A stretch of DNA of 39,767 nt from Lentisphaerota bacterium (lineage in GTDB: Bacteria; Verrucomicrobiota; Kiritimatiellia; RFP12; UBA1067): the NCBI GenBank assembly GCA_015061665.1, contig SUWC01000023.1, positions 1 to 39,767 of the forward strand. Reading direction: 5' to 3'. Under the pieces are notes generated by a model. The model did not search any database, was not told where the DNA came from, and saw only the letters and a list, made by a program, of their open reading frames with translations. Position numbers and translations under genes: made by a program. Positions 17,156-26,557 of the stretch are shown here, piece by piece. How positions within the stretch are numbered: position 1 is the stretch's first letter; each line of letters starts with the position of its first letter.

Positions 17156-18634
17156 ATGAAAAAGACAGTACTGGCAATCGCTTCGGCGCTTTGCGCCGCA
17201 TCGGCTTTCGCAACCATACGCGCCATGACGCACGACATGTACGGCGGAAAGGCCGACACCTGGCAGATGAAGCGCCATGCGGAGAAGATGGAGGCCGTGA
17301 AGGCTGGCGGAGCGAAGATCGTCTTTGTCGGCGATTCGATAACGCATTTCTGGGAGTCGAAGGACAAGGGCAAGGCCCAGCTCGAAAGGTATTTTTCCGA
17401 AGGTGACATGAAGATGCTCGACCTCGGCATCTCCGCCGACCGCACCGAGCACGTCCTCTGGCGTCTCAACGAAGGAGGCGAGCTTGACGGCTACGAGGCG
17501 AAGCTTGTCCATCTAATGATCGGCACGAACAACGCCGGGCACTACTCCATGGAGCAGGAGCCTCCCGTCGACACGGTCCTCGGCATACGCGAGATATTGC
17601 GCACGATCCGCGCCAAGCAGCCGAAGGCGACGATAGTCCTTTCGGCGATCTTCCCGCGCGGCGCCACGGCGGACGATCCGATTCGCCTTCGCAACGACAT
17701 CGTGAACAAGGAGATACAGAAGTTCGCGGACGGCAAGACGATCTTCTGGTGCGACTTCACGGACCAGTTCCTGACGGCCGACGGACGCCTCTCGCCCGAC
17801 ATCTTCCCCGACCGCCTTCATCCGAACGCGCTCGGCTACGAGATATGGTATTCCGCCGTCAAGCCGTACATCGACTACGCGCTTTCCGACGGCGCGCTTC
17901 CTGCGCCCGCCAACCGCTATTCGTCGCGCGTCAACGACCGCGTGTTCCGATTTGACCAGCTCGCCAGCCTCTTCCCCGCAACGCGCATCCGCAACGAGGG
18001 ATACGGCGCGGAAGACTGGTGGCTCGACCGTCTCCTCGAGAAGCGCAACCAGATTTCGGAGTCGAACGGAGAGATAGACCTCGTGTTCTTCGGCGACTCG
18101 ATAACCCACAACTGGGAAAGCCGCGGCAGGGATTCGCTAGACGAGCTCCGCAAGACGTATTCCGTCCTTGACATCGGATTCTCCGGCGACAGGACCGAGC
18201 ATCTTCTCTGGCGCGGCGAGTACGGCGGAGTGCTTGACGGCTACAAGGCGAAGTGCGTGATGCTTATGGTCGGCACGAACAACACCTGGCACCGCAAGGA
18301 CAGGCCGGAGGACATAGCCAAGGGAATCCGCGCGATACTCGACCTCATCGCCAGGAAGCAGCCGCAGGCGACGACGCTCCTTCTGCCGATCTTCCCGTTC
18401 GGCCCCGACGCGCAGGACCCGAAGCGAGTGAACAACGAGAAGGTCAACGCGATCATCAAGGACTTTGCGGACGGCAAGAAGGTCGTGTGGGTCGACTTCA
18501 ACGACAAGTTCCTCGACGAGAAGGGCGACACCGTGGCTCTGATGCCAGACCGCTGCCACCCGAACGCGAAGGGCTACGCGGAAGTTTGGTTGCCGTCGGT
18601 GCTTCCGTACTTCAAGGAGGTCTGCGGAAAGTAG
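17156..18634 (+). CDS. Secreted protein with two tandem SGNH/GDSL hydrolase domains
   Basis: A signal peptide (1-19, ending SAFA) precedes two homologous SGNH esterase-like domains, at about 53-245 and 307-492. Each has a complete catalytic set: GDSIT with S61 / S315, GTNN with N125 / N375, and D-x-x-H with D219-H222 / D465-H468. The domains share unusual phrases (DRTEH-LLW, GTNN, AKxPxAT, FADGK), so they arose by internal duplication. The fold resembles the alpha subunit of platelet-activating-factor acetylhydrolase and carbohydrate acetyl-esterases. Likely role: extracytoplasmic deacylation of glycans or lipids. GGGGA lies 3 nt before the ATG. A terminator-like hairpin follows. Confidence 0.88.
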   Translation: MKKTVLAIASALCAASAFATIRAMTHDMYGGKADTWQMKRHAEKMEAVKAGGAKIVFVGDSITHFWESKDKGKAQLERYFSEGDMKMLDLGISADRTEHVLWRLNEGGELDGYEAKLVHLMIGTNNAGHYSMEQEPPVDTVLGIREILRTIRAKQPKATIVLSAIFPRGATADDPIRLRNDIVNKEIQKFADGKTIFWCDFTDQFLTADGRLSPDIFPDRLHPNALGYEIWYSAVKPYIDYALSDGALPAPANRYSSRVNDRVFRFDQLASLFPATRIRNEGYGAEDWWLDRLLEKRNQISESNGEIDLVFFGDSITHNWESRGRDSLDELRKTYSVLDIGFSGDRTEHLLWRGEYGGVLDGYKAKCVMLMVGTNNTWHRKDRPEDIAKGIRAILDLIARKQPQATTLLLPIFPFGPDAQDPKRVNNEKVNAIIKDFADGKKVVWVDFNDKFLDEKGDTVALMPDRCHPNAKGYAEVWLPSVLPYFKEVCGK

Positions 18635-18648
18635 ACGCCCCCGCAGCG

Positions 18649-18677
18649 GCGGCCCCTGGGTCGGCCGCAATTCTTTA
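18649..18677 (+). terminator. Probable intrinsic terminator after the SGNH gene
   Basis: GCGGCC (18649-18654) pairs with GGCCGC (18663-18668) around an 8-nt loop and is followed by AATTCTTT. Confidence 0.5.
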
Positions 18678-18687
18678 AAATGCCCCC

Positions 18688-18717
18688 TTGACATACATAC
18701 CAGAAGGTATGTATAAT
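18688..18717 (+). promoter_or_regulatory. Consensus promoter of the efflux operon
   Basis: Perfect TTGACA (18688-18693) and perfect TATAAT (18712-18717) are separated by 18 nt. Transcription should begin near 18724-18726, only 3-5 nt before the tetR ATG at 18729. There is no Shine-Dalgarno sequence, so the message is nearly leaderless. Confidence 0.85.
18693..18714 (+). promoter_or_regulatory. Palindromic operator inside the efflux promoter
   Basis: ATACATACC (18693-18701) and GGTATGTAT (18706-18714) form a perfect 9-bp inverted repeat with a 4-nt AGAA spacer. It fills the gap between -35 and -10 and touches both hexamers, so a bound repressor would block RNA polymerase. AcrR/TtgR-type operators have similar CATAC/GTATG arms. 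The TetR-family protein encoded next is the expected ligand. Confidence 0.8.
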
Positions 18718-18728
18718 ATGTACCCATT

Positions 18729-19343
18729 ATGGCGAGAAAGACAAAAGACGAGGCTGAACGAACGCGCGAGCGCATACTTGCGAGCGCGTTGGCGCTTTTC
18801 GTCAAAAACGGCTACGAGAACACCACCTTGACCGACGTCGCGGCGCGGCTCAAGATGACGAAGGGGGCGGTTTACTGGCATTTTTCGTCCAAGGAGAAGC
18901 TGCTCGTCGCGATTGTGGACGAGATGCTCAACCGCTTTGCGAGCGAGCTTGAGGCCAAGATGCCGCGCCACGAGATGTCCTTTCATTCCGTGGCGGACGC
19001 GATGGTCGAGAACGCCAAGATGATTGCAAAGAGCCCGTCCGCGTATCTTTTTATGAAGACGCAGGTCCGCTGGGGTTCTGCGACCATGAGGGGAGTCCGC
19101 GAGGACCTTCTGACGAACAGGCGGTTTGGTCCGTTCAACGCCTTCGTCCAGGCGATAGAGAACGACATGCGCAAGGGGGCGATAAGGGAGGGCGTGGTCC
19201 CCAAGGAGGCCGCAAGCATCTGTCTGGCCATGTGGGACGGGCTGGTTCAGGCGCAGCTGGACAAATTTCTGGAGCCCGACTTCGAGACCGTGCTTCGCCG
19301 CGGGTTCGAGTCGGTTTGGATTTCAATAAAGAAGGAACAATGA
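18729..19343 (+). CDS. TetR/AcrR-family transcriptional repressor
   Basis: The 204-residue protein has an N-terminal TetR helix-turn-helix domain (residues 11-60), with the recognition region TTLTDVAARLKMTKGAVYWHF at 32-52. An all-helical C-terminal ligand-binding and dimerisation domain follows, of AcrR/TtgR size. It is the first gene of an operon with membrane-fusion, RND and outer-membrane genes, so it very likely represses its own operon until a pump substrate binds. The ATG sits almost at the predicted transcript start. Its stop overlaps the next start (ATGA). Confidence 0.92.
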   Translation: MARKTKDEAERTRERILASALALFVKNGYENTTLTDVAARLKMTKGAVYWHFSSKEKLLVAIVDEMLNRFASELEAKMPRHEMSFHSVADAMVENAKMIAKSPSAYLFMKTQVRWGSATMRGVREDLLTNRRFGPFNAFVQAIENDMRKGAIREGVVPKEAASICLAMWDGLVQAQLDKFLEPDFETVLRRGFESVWISIKKEQ

Positions 19344-20578
19344 AAATGGCAGAGGAAAGCAAGAAGTCGTCCGGCGCGGCCGGAGTTGTTGGTGCAGTCG
19401 TCGGACAGATCGTCCTTGGCGCGGTATGCGTCGCGGCCGGCTGGGTCGGCAAGGATATCTTCGAGAAGAACGCTCCCAGGGACGCTGCGGCGAACCCTGC
19501 GGCGGCGGCAGCAGGACTTCCGAAGACGGTTGCCGTGACGAACGCCGTCATGAAGGCGTACAACCTGCCCGAGAGGTTCGTCGCGCACGCGGAGCCGGTG
19601 CAGGAGGTAGAGCTGCTTCCACAGGTCGACGGATACATCGTCGAGATGAAGTTCAAGGAAGGCGACACGGTCAATGCCGGCGACCTGCTCTACGTCCTCG
19701 ACGACGAACGCTACCAGGCCGTCGTGAACCAGCGCAAGGCCGACCTTGAGGCGGCGGAGGCGGAGGCGCGCCGCGCGAAGCGCTACTTCGAGCGCATGCA
19801 GAACGCCGACTCGCGCGGCATCACGCAGCTGGAGCGCGACAACGCAGAGGCGGCGAGCGAATCTGCCGCTGCCGCAGTACTTCAGGCCAAGGCCAACCTG
19901 GTCGTCGCGGAGTACGACCTCAAGAAGGCGCGCGTCATCGCGCCCATCAGCGGGCAGATCGGCAAGTCGTCCGCGCACGTCGGCGACTACGTCGCCCCGT
20001 CCAAGGGACCGCTTGCCAAGATCGTCCAGATCAACCCCATGCGCGTCACCTTTCCGCTTACGGACCGCGCCTACATCGGCTGGCGCGAGGCGCAGGTCAA
20101 GGGCGTGAACGAGAAGTTCCGCCTCCGCCTCGTTCTCGCCGACGGCAGCGAATACCAGCACCAGGGCGAGTGGGCGTTCGACGACAACACGATGAGCAAG
20201 GAGACGGCCACGATCCAGATGAGGCTTGTGTTCCCCAACCCCGACCGTCTGCTCATCCCGAACAGCTACGTCACGCTTCTGACCGACTACCAGGAGCCTC
20301 CGAAGTATCCGTCGGTCCCGCAGACGGCGATCATCGACCTGCCGGGCGGCAACGTCGGCGTCTGGGTCGTGAAGGCCGACGGCTCGGTCGAGCAGCGTCC
20401 CGTGAAGACGCGCGACGCGTTCGAGGGATGGTGCCCGATCACCGAGGGCCTCGAGGAGGGCGAGAAGGTTGTCTTCGCAGGCGTGGCCAAGCTTATGCCT
20501 GGCATGAAGGTTCTTGAGGCCAAGCCCACCGAGAACGAGGACATAACGTCCAACTTCAAGTCCAGGCTCGGCGAGTAA
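19340..20578 (+). CDS. RND efflux periplasmic adaptor (membrane fusion protein)
   Basis: The 412-residue adaptor has an N-terminal membrane helix (about 13-36) rather than a lipobox. Next come an Ala-rich linker, a lipoyl-like half motif (VELLPQVDGYIVEMKFKEGD), a coiled-coil hairpin (about 120-200), the returning lipoyl half (RVIAPISGQIGKSSAHVGDYV) and beta-barrel and membrane-proximal domains. It bridges the inner-membrane RND pump to the outer-membrane channel. Start 19340 overlaps the tetR stop; GAAGGAA lies just upstream. Function is set by its place between tetR and the RND gene. Confidence 0.93.
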   Translation: MKMAEESKKSSGAAGVVGAVVGQIVLGAVCVAAGWVGKDIFEKNAPRDAAANPAAAAAGLPKTVAVTNAVMKAYNLPERFVAHAEPVQEVELLPQVDGYIVEMKFKEGDTVNAGDLLYVLDDERYQAVVNQRKADLEAAEAEARRAKRYFERMQNADSRGITQLERDNAEAASESAAAAVLQAKANLVVAEYDLKKARVIAPISGQIGKSSAHVGDYVAPSKGPLAKIVQINPMRVTFPLTDRAYIGWREAQVKGVNEKFRLRLVLADGSEYQHQGEWAFDDNTMSKETATIQMRLVFPNPDRLLIPNSYVTLLTDYQEPPKYPSVPQTAIIDLPGGNVGVWVVKADGSVEQRPVKTRDAFEGWCPITEGLEEGEKVVFAGVAKLMPGMKVLEAKPTENEDITSNFKSRLGE

Positions 20579-20599
20579 AGCATTACGGAGTGTGTCCCG

Positions 20600-23500
20600 A
20601 TGAAGCTACCGATAAGAAAGGCAATCGACGAGATAAAGACGTTCTCGCGGACGTTCGTCGAGAGGCCGCGATTCGCGATGGTCATCGCCATCGTGCTCAC
20701 GATCGCCGGCGTGATGGCGATCTTCAACCTGCCGATCGCCCAGTACCCGCAGCTGACGCCGCCGGAGATCAAGGTCTCCTACAACTACCCCGGCGCGAAC
20801 GCACGCGAGGTGATGAACACGATCGCAACGCCGATCGAGGACGAGGTGAACGGCGTGGACGACATGATCTACATGACGTCCGACTCTGGCGACGACGGCT
20901 CGTATTCGCTTACGGTCTCCTTCGAGGTCGGAACGGACCGAGACATGGACCTCGTCAAGGTCCAGAACCGCATTTCGCAGGCGGAGTCAAAGCTCCCGAG
21001 CGAGGCGCGGCAGCTCGGCGGGCGCGTCCGCGCGCAGTCGACGGACTTCCTCGGCTTCCTCGCTATCCGCTCCCCGAAGGGCACGCACTCGCGCCTTGAG
21101 CTGTCCAACTACGCCTACCAGAACATCCAGCCGGTCATCCTCCGCGTCCCGGGCGTGGGCGAGGCGACGATCTACGGCCCGAAGCTCGCCGTCCGCGTGT
21201 GGCTTGACCCGCAGCGCATGGCGGCGCAGTCCATGAACTCCGAGGAGGTCATCGCAGCCATCTCGAAGCAGAACATCCAGGCGTCGCTCGGCGCTGTCGG
21301 AGCGTCGCCCACAGAGGACCACGGCGCGTTCACGTATTCGCTGCTCGCCAAGGGCCGCCTGATGACGCCGGAGGAGTTCAACGAGATCGTCATCCGCCGC
21401 GACGACCAGGGCGGACTCGTCCGCCTGAAGGACATAGCGCGCGTCGAGATCGGCGAGCAGAACTACTCCTTCTCCGGACAGCTCGACGGCGGCAACACGA
21501 TCAACATCGCCGTCAACCAGAAGCCCGGCGCCAACGCCATCAAGTCGATGAACGCCCTCATGTCCGAGATGCGCCGTCTCCAGAAGAGCTTTCCGGAGGA
21601 CATGGAGTTCACCGTCCCGTACGACGCGACGGACTACGTCCGCATGTGCATACGCGAGATCGTGACGACGCTTCTCATCACGTTCGGGCTCGTCGTGCTT
21701 GTCTGCTACCTGTTCCTGCAGGACTGGCGCGCGACGCTTATACCCTGCGTCACGATTCCCGTCTCGCTCTGCTCCACGTTCATCCTGATGGCGGTGCTCG
21801 GCTACTCCATAAACATCCTCACGCTGTTCGGACTTGTCCTCGCGATCGGCGTGGTCGTGGATGACTGCATCGTCGTCGTCGAGCGCGTGCAGTTCCTCAT
21901 CGAGACGCGGGGCTACAACGCGAAGGAGGCTACGATCCAGGCGATGAAGGACGTCACCGGCGCGGTCATCGCGACGACGCTCGTCCTGCTCGGCATATTC
22001 GTACCCGTCGGCTTCATGTCGGGCATCACGGGACGAATCTACCAGCAGTTCTCCGTCACGCTCTCCGCGGCGGTCTGCTTCTCGACGCTCTGCGCCCTTA
22101 CGCTTGCGCCTGCGCTCTGCTCGCTCCTCCTGCGCGAGGCAAGGCCGTTCAAGCACGGCCCGCTCGCGTGGTTCAACGCCGGAATCGAGAAGTTCAAGGG
22201 CTTCTTCGTGTTCCTCTCAAAGGCACTTGCGCGCAGACTTATCCTCGCAGGCATGCTTCTTGTCCTGACTGTTCTCCTGACCGTCCAGATGTTCAGCGTC
22301 ACGCAGACGTCGTTCCTCCCCGACGAGGACCAGCGAGTCATCTTCATCGCGATGGAGTTGCCCGAGGGCTCGACGATGAAGCGTTCGCGCGAAGTCTCAC
22401 TCAGGGCGACGGAGCTGCTCCTCGCCGACACGAACAACGTCGCGAGCGTCCTTTCGATCAACGGCTTCTCGATGGTCGGCGGACGCGGCGAGAACGAGTC
22501 GCAGCTCATCATCGACCTTAAGGACTGGGGTTTGCGCCGGAAGCCCGAGCAGTGGGTCAAGAACCTCATTCCGACCTACACGGCGCTTCTTTCCCAGATA
22601 CCCGAGGCGACGGTGCAGGCGTTCGCGCCGCCCGCAATCCCCGGCCTCGGAATGGACAACTCGGTCGACGTGCGAATCCAGTCCAAGAACTCGACGGACC
22701 CCATTCTGCTCGACGGCGTCAAGAACCAGATGCTTGCGAAGCTCAACCAGCTTCCGTCCGTCATGGTGGCGTTCTCCGGCTTCACGGCCAAGACTCCCCA
22801 CCTCCGGCTCGACGTAGACCGCACCAAGGCCGAGATGTACCACGTGCCGATTGCGACCGCCTACGCCACGCTCCAGAACTACCTCGGCTCGCGCTACGTC
22901 AACGACGTCAACCTCGGCACGCAGGTCAACCGCGTTACCGTGCAGGCCGACTGGTCCGGCCGCGCATCGCCCGAGGCCGTCGCCAACCTGTACGTCCGCT
23001 CCGACACGGGTGCGATGGTGCCCGTCGGCTCGCTGGGCACGATTTCGCGCGAGCTCGCCCCGCGTACGATGTCCCGCTACCAGATGTACCCAGCGGCCGG
23101 ACTCAAGGTCATGCCCAAGCCCGGCGTCGCGTCAGGACAGGTCATGGCGGAGGTCAAGAACCTGCTTGAGAACGAGCTTCCGGAGGGCTACGGCTACGAG
23201 TGGTCTGGCATCACCTACCAGGAGCAGCGCAACGCGGGAACCGCCGCGCCGCTGATCGCGCTTGCTATTCTCTTCGGATATCTGTTCCTCGTCGCGCAGT
23301 ACGAGTCGTGGACGATTCCGCTGCCCGTGATGCTGTCGATCTTCGTCGCGACGTTCGGCGCGCTTGTCGGCCTCAAGCTCTTCGGGCTTTCGCTGTCCGT
23401 CTACGCGCAGCTGGGACTTGTCCTCCTCGTCGGCCTTGCGTCGAAGAACGCGATTCTCCTCGTCGAGTTCGCGAAGGAGAAGCGCGAGGAGGGCTACTCC

Positions 23501-23830
23501 ATCGTCGACGCGGCAGGCGCGGCGGCGGGCGAGCGACTGAGGGCGATCCTCATGACGGCGCTCACTACGCTGCTCGGAACGCTTCCGATGTGCCTGAACC
23601 TATTCTTCCCGCACTGGTGCTACCCAGGCGCCGGCGCGGCGAGCAGAAACGCCATCGGCATCACCGAGTTCTTCGGCATGGCGGCGTCCGTCCTCTTCGG
23701 AGTGCTGCTTGTGCCTGGGCTCTACGCGCTGTTCCAGACGTGGCGCGAGAGGGTGAAGAGGGTGTTCGAGTACATGTCGACAACGGCGTTCAGAAGGAGA
23801 CAGCTTAAGGAAAGGGCTATGACGAAATGA
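20600..23830 (+). CDS. RND multidrug efflux transporter (HAE1/AcrB-like)
   Basis: The 1076-residue inner-membrane pump is full length for the family, with 12 membrane helices and two large periplasmic loops. The N-terminus [32 protein letters not shown] is typical. The proton-relay residues are present: D421-D422 in [14 protein letters not shown] and K949 in [13 protein letters not shown]. It should export drugs or toxic amphiphiles using the proton gradient. GGAG lies 9 nt before the ATG. The stop overlaps the start of the outer-membrane channel gene (ATGA). Confidence 0.96.
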   Translation: MKLPIRKAIDEIKTFSRTFVERPRFAMVIAIVLTIAGVMAIFNLPIAQYPQLTPPEIKVSYNYPGANAREVMNTIATPIEDEVNGVDDMIYMTSDSGDDGSYSLTVSFEVGTDRDMDLVKVQNRISQAESKLPSEARQLGGRVRAQSTDFLGFLAIRSPKGTHSRLELSNYAYQNIQPVILRVPGVGEATIYGPKLAVRVWLDPQRMAAQSMNSEEVIAAISKQNIQASLGAVGASPTEDHGAFTYSLLAKGRLMTPEEFNEIVIRRDDQGGLVRLKDIARVEIGEQNYSFSGQLDGGNTINIAVNQKPGANAIKSMNALMSEMRRLQKSFPEDMEFTVPYDATDYVRMCIREIVTTLLITFGLVVLVCYLFLQDWRATLIPCVTIPVSLCSTFILMAVLGYSINILTLFGLVLAIGVVVDDCIVVVERVQFLIETRGYNAKEATIQAMKDVTGAVIATTLVLLGIFVPVGFMSGITGRIYQQFSVTLSAAVCFSTLCALTLAPALCSLLLREARPFKHGPLAWFNAGIEKFKGFFVFLSKALARRLILAGMLLVLTVLLTVQMFSVTQTSFLPDEDQRVIFIAMELPEGSTMKRSREVSLRATELLLADTNNVASVLSINGFSMVGGRGENESQLIIDLKDWGLRRKPEQWVKNLIPTYTALLSQIPEATVQAFAPPAIPGLGMDNSVDVRIQSKNSTDPILLDGVKNQMLAKLNQLPSVMVAFSGFTAKTPHLRLDVDRTKAEMYHVPIATAYATLQNYLGSRYVNDVNLGTQVNRVTVQADWSGRASPEAVANLYVRSDTGAMVPVGSLGTISRELAPRTMSRYQMYPAAGLKVMPKPGVASGQVMAEVKNLLENELPEGYGYEWSGITYQEQRNAGTAAPLIALAILFGYLFLVAQYESWTIPLPVMLSIFVATFGALVGLKLFGLSLSVYAQLGLVLLVGLASKNAILLVEFAKEKREEGYSIVDAAGAAAGERLRAILMTALTTLLGTLPMCLNLFFPHWCYPGAGAASRNAIGITEFFGMAASVLFGVLLVPGLYALFQTWRERVKRVFEYMSTTAFRRRQLKERAMTK

Positions 23831-25320
23831 AGACAGCATATCTGACAATCGGCGCGGCCGCGCTTGCGGCCGGATGCTCGTGGCTCCCTGCGGTTGGGCC
23901 CGACTACGAGAATCCCGAGGTCGAGATTCCGTCGCACCAGCTGCCCGACGCGGGCTTGCCAACGACCAACAGGACGGAAATAGGCGAGTTCCGCCCGGCG
24001 GAGGGCACCAACGACTACCGCGTCGCGATAACGACGAACGAGGTCTGCTGCTGGTGGGCCAATTTCAGGGACGACATGCTCGCGGGACTCGTAGATAGCG
24101 CGGTCTCCAACAACATCTCGTTCCTCATGGCGCAGGAGCGCCTGACCGCTGCGCGCTGGCAGCTGCTCGGGTCGTACGCGGCGTTCATGCCGCAGGTCGC
24201 AGGCTCGCTTTCCGCGCAGCGCACTGAGTTCGGCAAGAACACGCCGACGATGGTGAACACGGGACGCAAGCTGCACCGCGACGTCTTCGCAGGCGGGTTC
24301 GACGCCTCGTGGGAGATCGACTTGTTCGGCGGAAACCGCCGCGCGACCGAGGCTGCGTGGGCAGAGGCGGAGGCAGCCGGGTGGAACGTGGCCGATGCCT
24401 GGGTTTCGCTCACGTCCGAGGTCGGAAACGACTACATCTCGCTGCGCACGACGCAGCAGCGCATCGAAGTCGCGCGGACCAACCTCGTCCTCCAGACCGA
24501 GACCTACGACATCCTCAAGTCTCGCCTCGACTCCGGAATCGGGGATGAACTCGCCGTCAACCAGTCGAAGTACCTCGTGGACCAGACGCAGGCCGCGATC
24601 CCCTCGCTCCTTGCGCAGGAGGAGAGGCTGAAGAACTCGCTCGCGATCCTCGTCGGCGAAATGCCCGGTTCGCTCCACGACCAGCTCGCGGAGTGCCCAA
24701 GGCGCGACTGGCTCCTCGCCCCGCAGAAGCTGGAGGATACGCCGATGGACATGATCCGCAACCGCCCCGACGTTCGCGTTGCCGAGCGCAAGCTCGCCGC
24801 GCAGGTGGCGTATGTCGGGGTCGCGGAGTCGATGTGGTATCCGAAGCTCTACATAAACGGCTCGCTCGGACTCAACTCGATACATCCGCAGAAGTTCTTC
24901 AGCACGGACTCGCTCTACGGCTCCATAGGTCCGGCCGTCAGCTGGCCCATCTTCCAGGGCGGGCGCATCTACGCGTCCATCAAGGCCGAGGAGGCGAAGA
25001 TGAACGAGGCGGCTCTCAACTACGAGCAGACGCTCCAGAAGGCGGTGTGCGAGGTGCGAGACGCCTACGCCGCATACACCGAGGAATACCACCGCTACCA
25101 GGCCCTCAGGAGCGCCGTCAAGGCTGCCGAGGATGCAGTGTCCATCGCAAAGGACCTGTACAAGAACGGACTGCGCGACTTTACGGCGGTCATCGACGCG
25201 CAGCGCTCGCTGCTGACGCTGTCGGAGTCCGTCGTCATATCGCGCGGACAGATCACCAGCGACCTCATAAAGCTCTACAAGGCCCTTGGCGGCGGCATTG
25301 TCGTCAAGGAGGAAGAGTAG
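23827..25320 (+). CDS. Outer-membrane efflux lipoprotein (NodT/OprM-like, TolC family)
   Basis: The 497-residue protein begins with a lipoprotein signal, with lipobox LAAGC giving lipidated C17, followed by the family phrase [12 protein letters not shown]. Two duplicated helical repeats of the outer-membrane efflux family follow. Typical phrases include [41 protein letters not shown] and [18 protein letters not shown]. It forms the exit duct for the pump. It is the last gene of the tetR operon; rsmI begins 22 bp later and may be read through. Confidence 0.95.
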   Translation: MKTAYLTIGAAALAAGCSWLPAVGPDYENPEVEIPSHQLPDAGLPTTNRTEIGEFRPAEGTNDYRVAITTNEVCCWWANFRDDMLAGLVDSAVSNNISFLMAQERLTAARWQLLGSYAAFMPQVAGSLSAQRTEFGKNTPTMVNTGRKLHRDVFAGGFDASWEIDLFGGNRRATEAAWAEAEAAGWNVADAWVSLTSEVGNDYISLRTTQQRIEVARTNLVLQTETYDILKSRLDSGIGDELAVNQSKYLVDQTQAAIPSLLAQEERLKNSLAILVGEMPGSLHDQLAECPRRDWLLAPQKLEDTPMDMIRNRPDVRVAERKLAAQVAYVGVAESMWYPKLYINGSLGLNSIHPQKFFSTDSLYGSIGPAVSWPIFQGGRIYASIKAEEAKMNEAALNYEQTLQKAVCEVRDAYAAYTEEYHRYQALRSAVKAAEDAVSIAKDLYKNGLRDFTAVIDAQRSLLTLSESVVISRGQITSDLIKLYKALGGGIVVKEEE

Positions 25321-25342
25321 TCCTGCAACGGAGGATGCGCCC

Positions 25343-26047
25343 ATGCTGCACGTAGTCGCAACGCCGATAGGAAACCTTGGCGACATTTCGTCGCGCGCGC
25401 TGGACGTGCTCAGGGGCGCGTCGCTCATCGCCTGCGAGGATACGCGGCGCACATGGCAGCTCCTCACGCATTTCGAGATACCCCGTCCCGAGATGGTCTC
25501 CTATCGCCAGGGGAACGAGGAGCGCATAACTGAGACCATAATTGCCGCAGTGGGAGAGGGGCGCGAGGTTGCCCTTTGTTCCGACGGCGGCTACCCCGGC
25601 ATCTCGGACCCAGGCTACCGGCTTATCCGCGCCTGCGCGCAGCGGGGCGTCCCCTACGACGTCATCCCCGGCGCAAGCGCGGTGAACGTGGCGCTTCTGA
25701 TGAGCGGACTCTCCACGAGTTCGTTCACGTTCAGGGGCTTCCCTCCACGCGGACCCGGCGCGCTGCGCAACTGGTTTGCCGAGGATGCGGACAGGGAGCA
25801 CACCTTGATCTGCTACGAGTCCCCGTTCCGCATCTCCGCTACCCTTGAGGCCGCGTTCGAGGTCCTTGGAGACCGCGAGGCGGCGGTGTGCATCGAGCTT
25901 ACGAAGATGCATGAGCGCGTTTCGCGCGGCTATCTTTCCGACCTCGTCAGGGAATTCGCCTCTGCGAAGGTCAAGGGCGAGGTAGCAATTGTGATCGCCG
26001 GGAGCAATCCGAAGTTCCGCCGCCCCGCAGGAACCGAGGGCTCGTGA
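25343..26047 (+). CDS. rsmI: 16S rRNA (cytidine-1402-2'-O)-methyltransferase RsmI
   Basis: This tetrapyrrole-methylase-fold enzyme uses SAM to methylate the ribose of C1402 in 16S rRNA. The 234-residue protein has VATPIGNLGDISSRAL at the start, ACEDTRRTWQLL, the glycine motif CSDGGYPGISDPGYRLI (usually SDAGTPGISDPG) and FRGFPPRG. It lacks the ~50-residue C-terminal extension of longer family members. GGAGG lies 8 nt before ATG 25343, which is preferred to an in-frame start inside the preceding gene. Confidence 0.93.
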   Translation: MLHVVATPIGNLGDISSRALDVLRGASLIACEDTRRTWQLLTHFEIPRPEMVSYRQGNEERITETIIAAVGEGREVALCSDGGYPGISDPGYRLIRACAQRGVPYDVIPGASAVNVALLMSGLSTSSFTFRGFPPRGPGALRNWFAEDADREHTLICYESPFRISATLEAAFEVLGDREAAVCIELTKMHERVSRGYLSDLVREFASAKVKGEVAIVIAGSNPKFRRPAGTEGS

Positions 26048-26065
26048 AAATCTGCAAATACCCCC

Positions 26066-26095
26066 TTGCGCAGCTGCGGGGATGTGTGATATAAT
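26066..26095 (+). promoter_or_regulatory. Promoter of the tRNA Gly-Lys-Phe cluster
   Basis: TTGCGC (26066-26071) and TATAAT (26090-26095) are 18 nt apart. TGA before the hexamer gives an extended -10. The first tRNA begins 23 nt downstream. Confidence 0.7.
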
Positions 26096-26118
26096 ATTTG
26101 GCGTTTTCGATACAAAAG

Positions 26119-26194
26119 GCGAGCTTAACTCAGTTGGTAGAGTGCCACCTTGCCAAGGTGGTTGTCGAGGGTTCGAGTCCCTTAGCTCGCTCCA
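26119..26194 (+). tRNA. tRNA-Gly (anticodon GCC)
   Basis: A 76-nt cloverleaf with acceptor GCGAGCT / AGCTCGC and encoded CCA. The anticodon stem CCACC/GGTGG encloses loop TTGCCAA, anticodon GCC. The T-loop TTCGAGT is canonical. Confidence 0.96.
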
Positions 26195-26212
26195 CTTATC
26201 GGACAGTGAAAT

Positions 26213-26288
26213 GGGGGCGTAGCTCAGCTGGTAGAGCAAGTGACTCTTAATCACTGGGTCCAGGGTTCGAATCCCTGCGCCCCTACCA
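26213..26288 (+). tRNA. tRNA-Lys (anticodon CTT)
   Basis: A 76-nt cloverleaf with acceptor GGGGGCG / CGCCCCT (the first pair is G-T) and encoded CCA. The anticodon stem AGTGA/TCACT encloses loop CTCTTAA, anticodon CTT. Confidence 0.95.
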
Positions 26289-26301
26289 TTTCAAATCGCG
26301 T

Positions 26302-26377
<76 letters not shown>

Positions 26378-26387
26378 CTTCCAATCG

Positions 26388-26418
26388 AAATCGGAGGGAA
26401 CTCCGATTTTTCTTTTTT
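26388..26418 (+). terminator. Intrinsic terminator of the tRNA cluster
   Basis: A perfect 9-bp stem, AAATCGGAG (26388-26396) with CTCCGATTT (26401-26409), has a GGAA loop and runs into TTCTTTTTT. Confidence 0.88.
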
Positions 26419-26419
26419 C

Positions 26420-26557
26420 ATGGATTCGCATATCATGACCTGGGGTGGTCGCTTGCGGCGGGTGCTCTTGCGATCTTTGGCCTCCTTGGCGCTTTGTGTA
26501 TCATTTCTTCTGCAGCCGTTGACATGGTGTCGGCGGCCAAAAGGAGTAATGAGATGA
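26420..26557 (+). CDS. Candidate 45-aa hydrophobic small ORF
   Basis: The ORF begins MDSHIMTWGG, has a hydrophobic stretch (LRRVLLRSLASLALCVSFLL) and ends GVMR. Its TGA overlaps the integrase ATG as ATGA. No ribosome site is evident at its ATG, which lies directly after the terminator T-tract, and no family is recognised. It could be a leader peptide or chance; low confidence. Confidence 0.2.
   Translation: MDSHIMTWGGRLRRVLLRSLASLALCVSFLLQPLTWCRRPKGVMR

Noticed and set aside
23722-25467. A 581-codon minus-strand frame opposite the efflux channel gene
   Set aside because: Antisense shadow of a well-recognised outer-membrane efflux gene; no family motifs.
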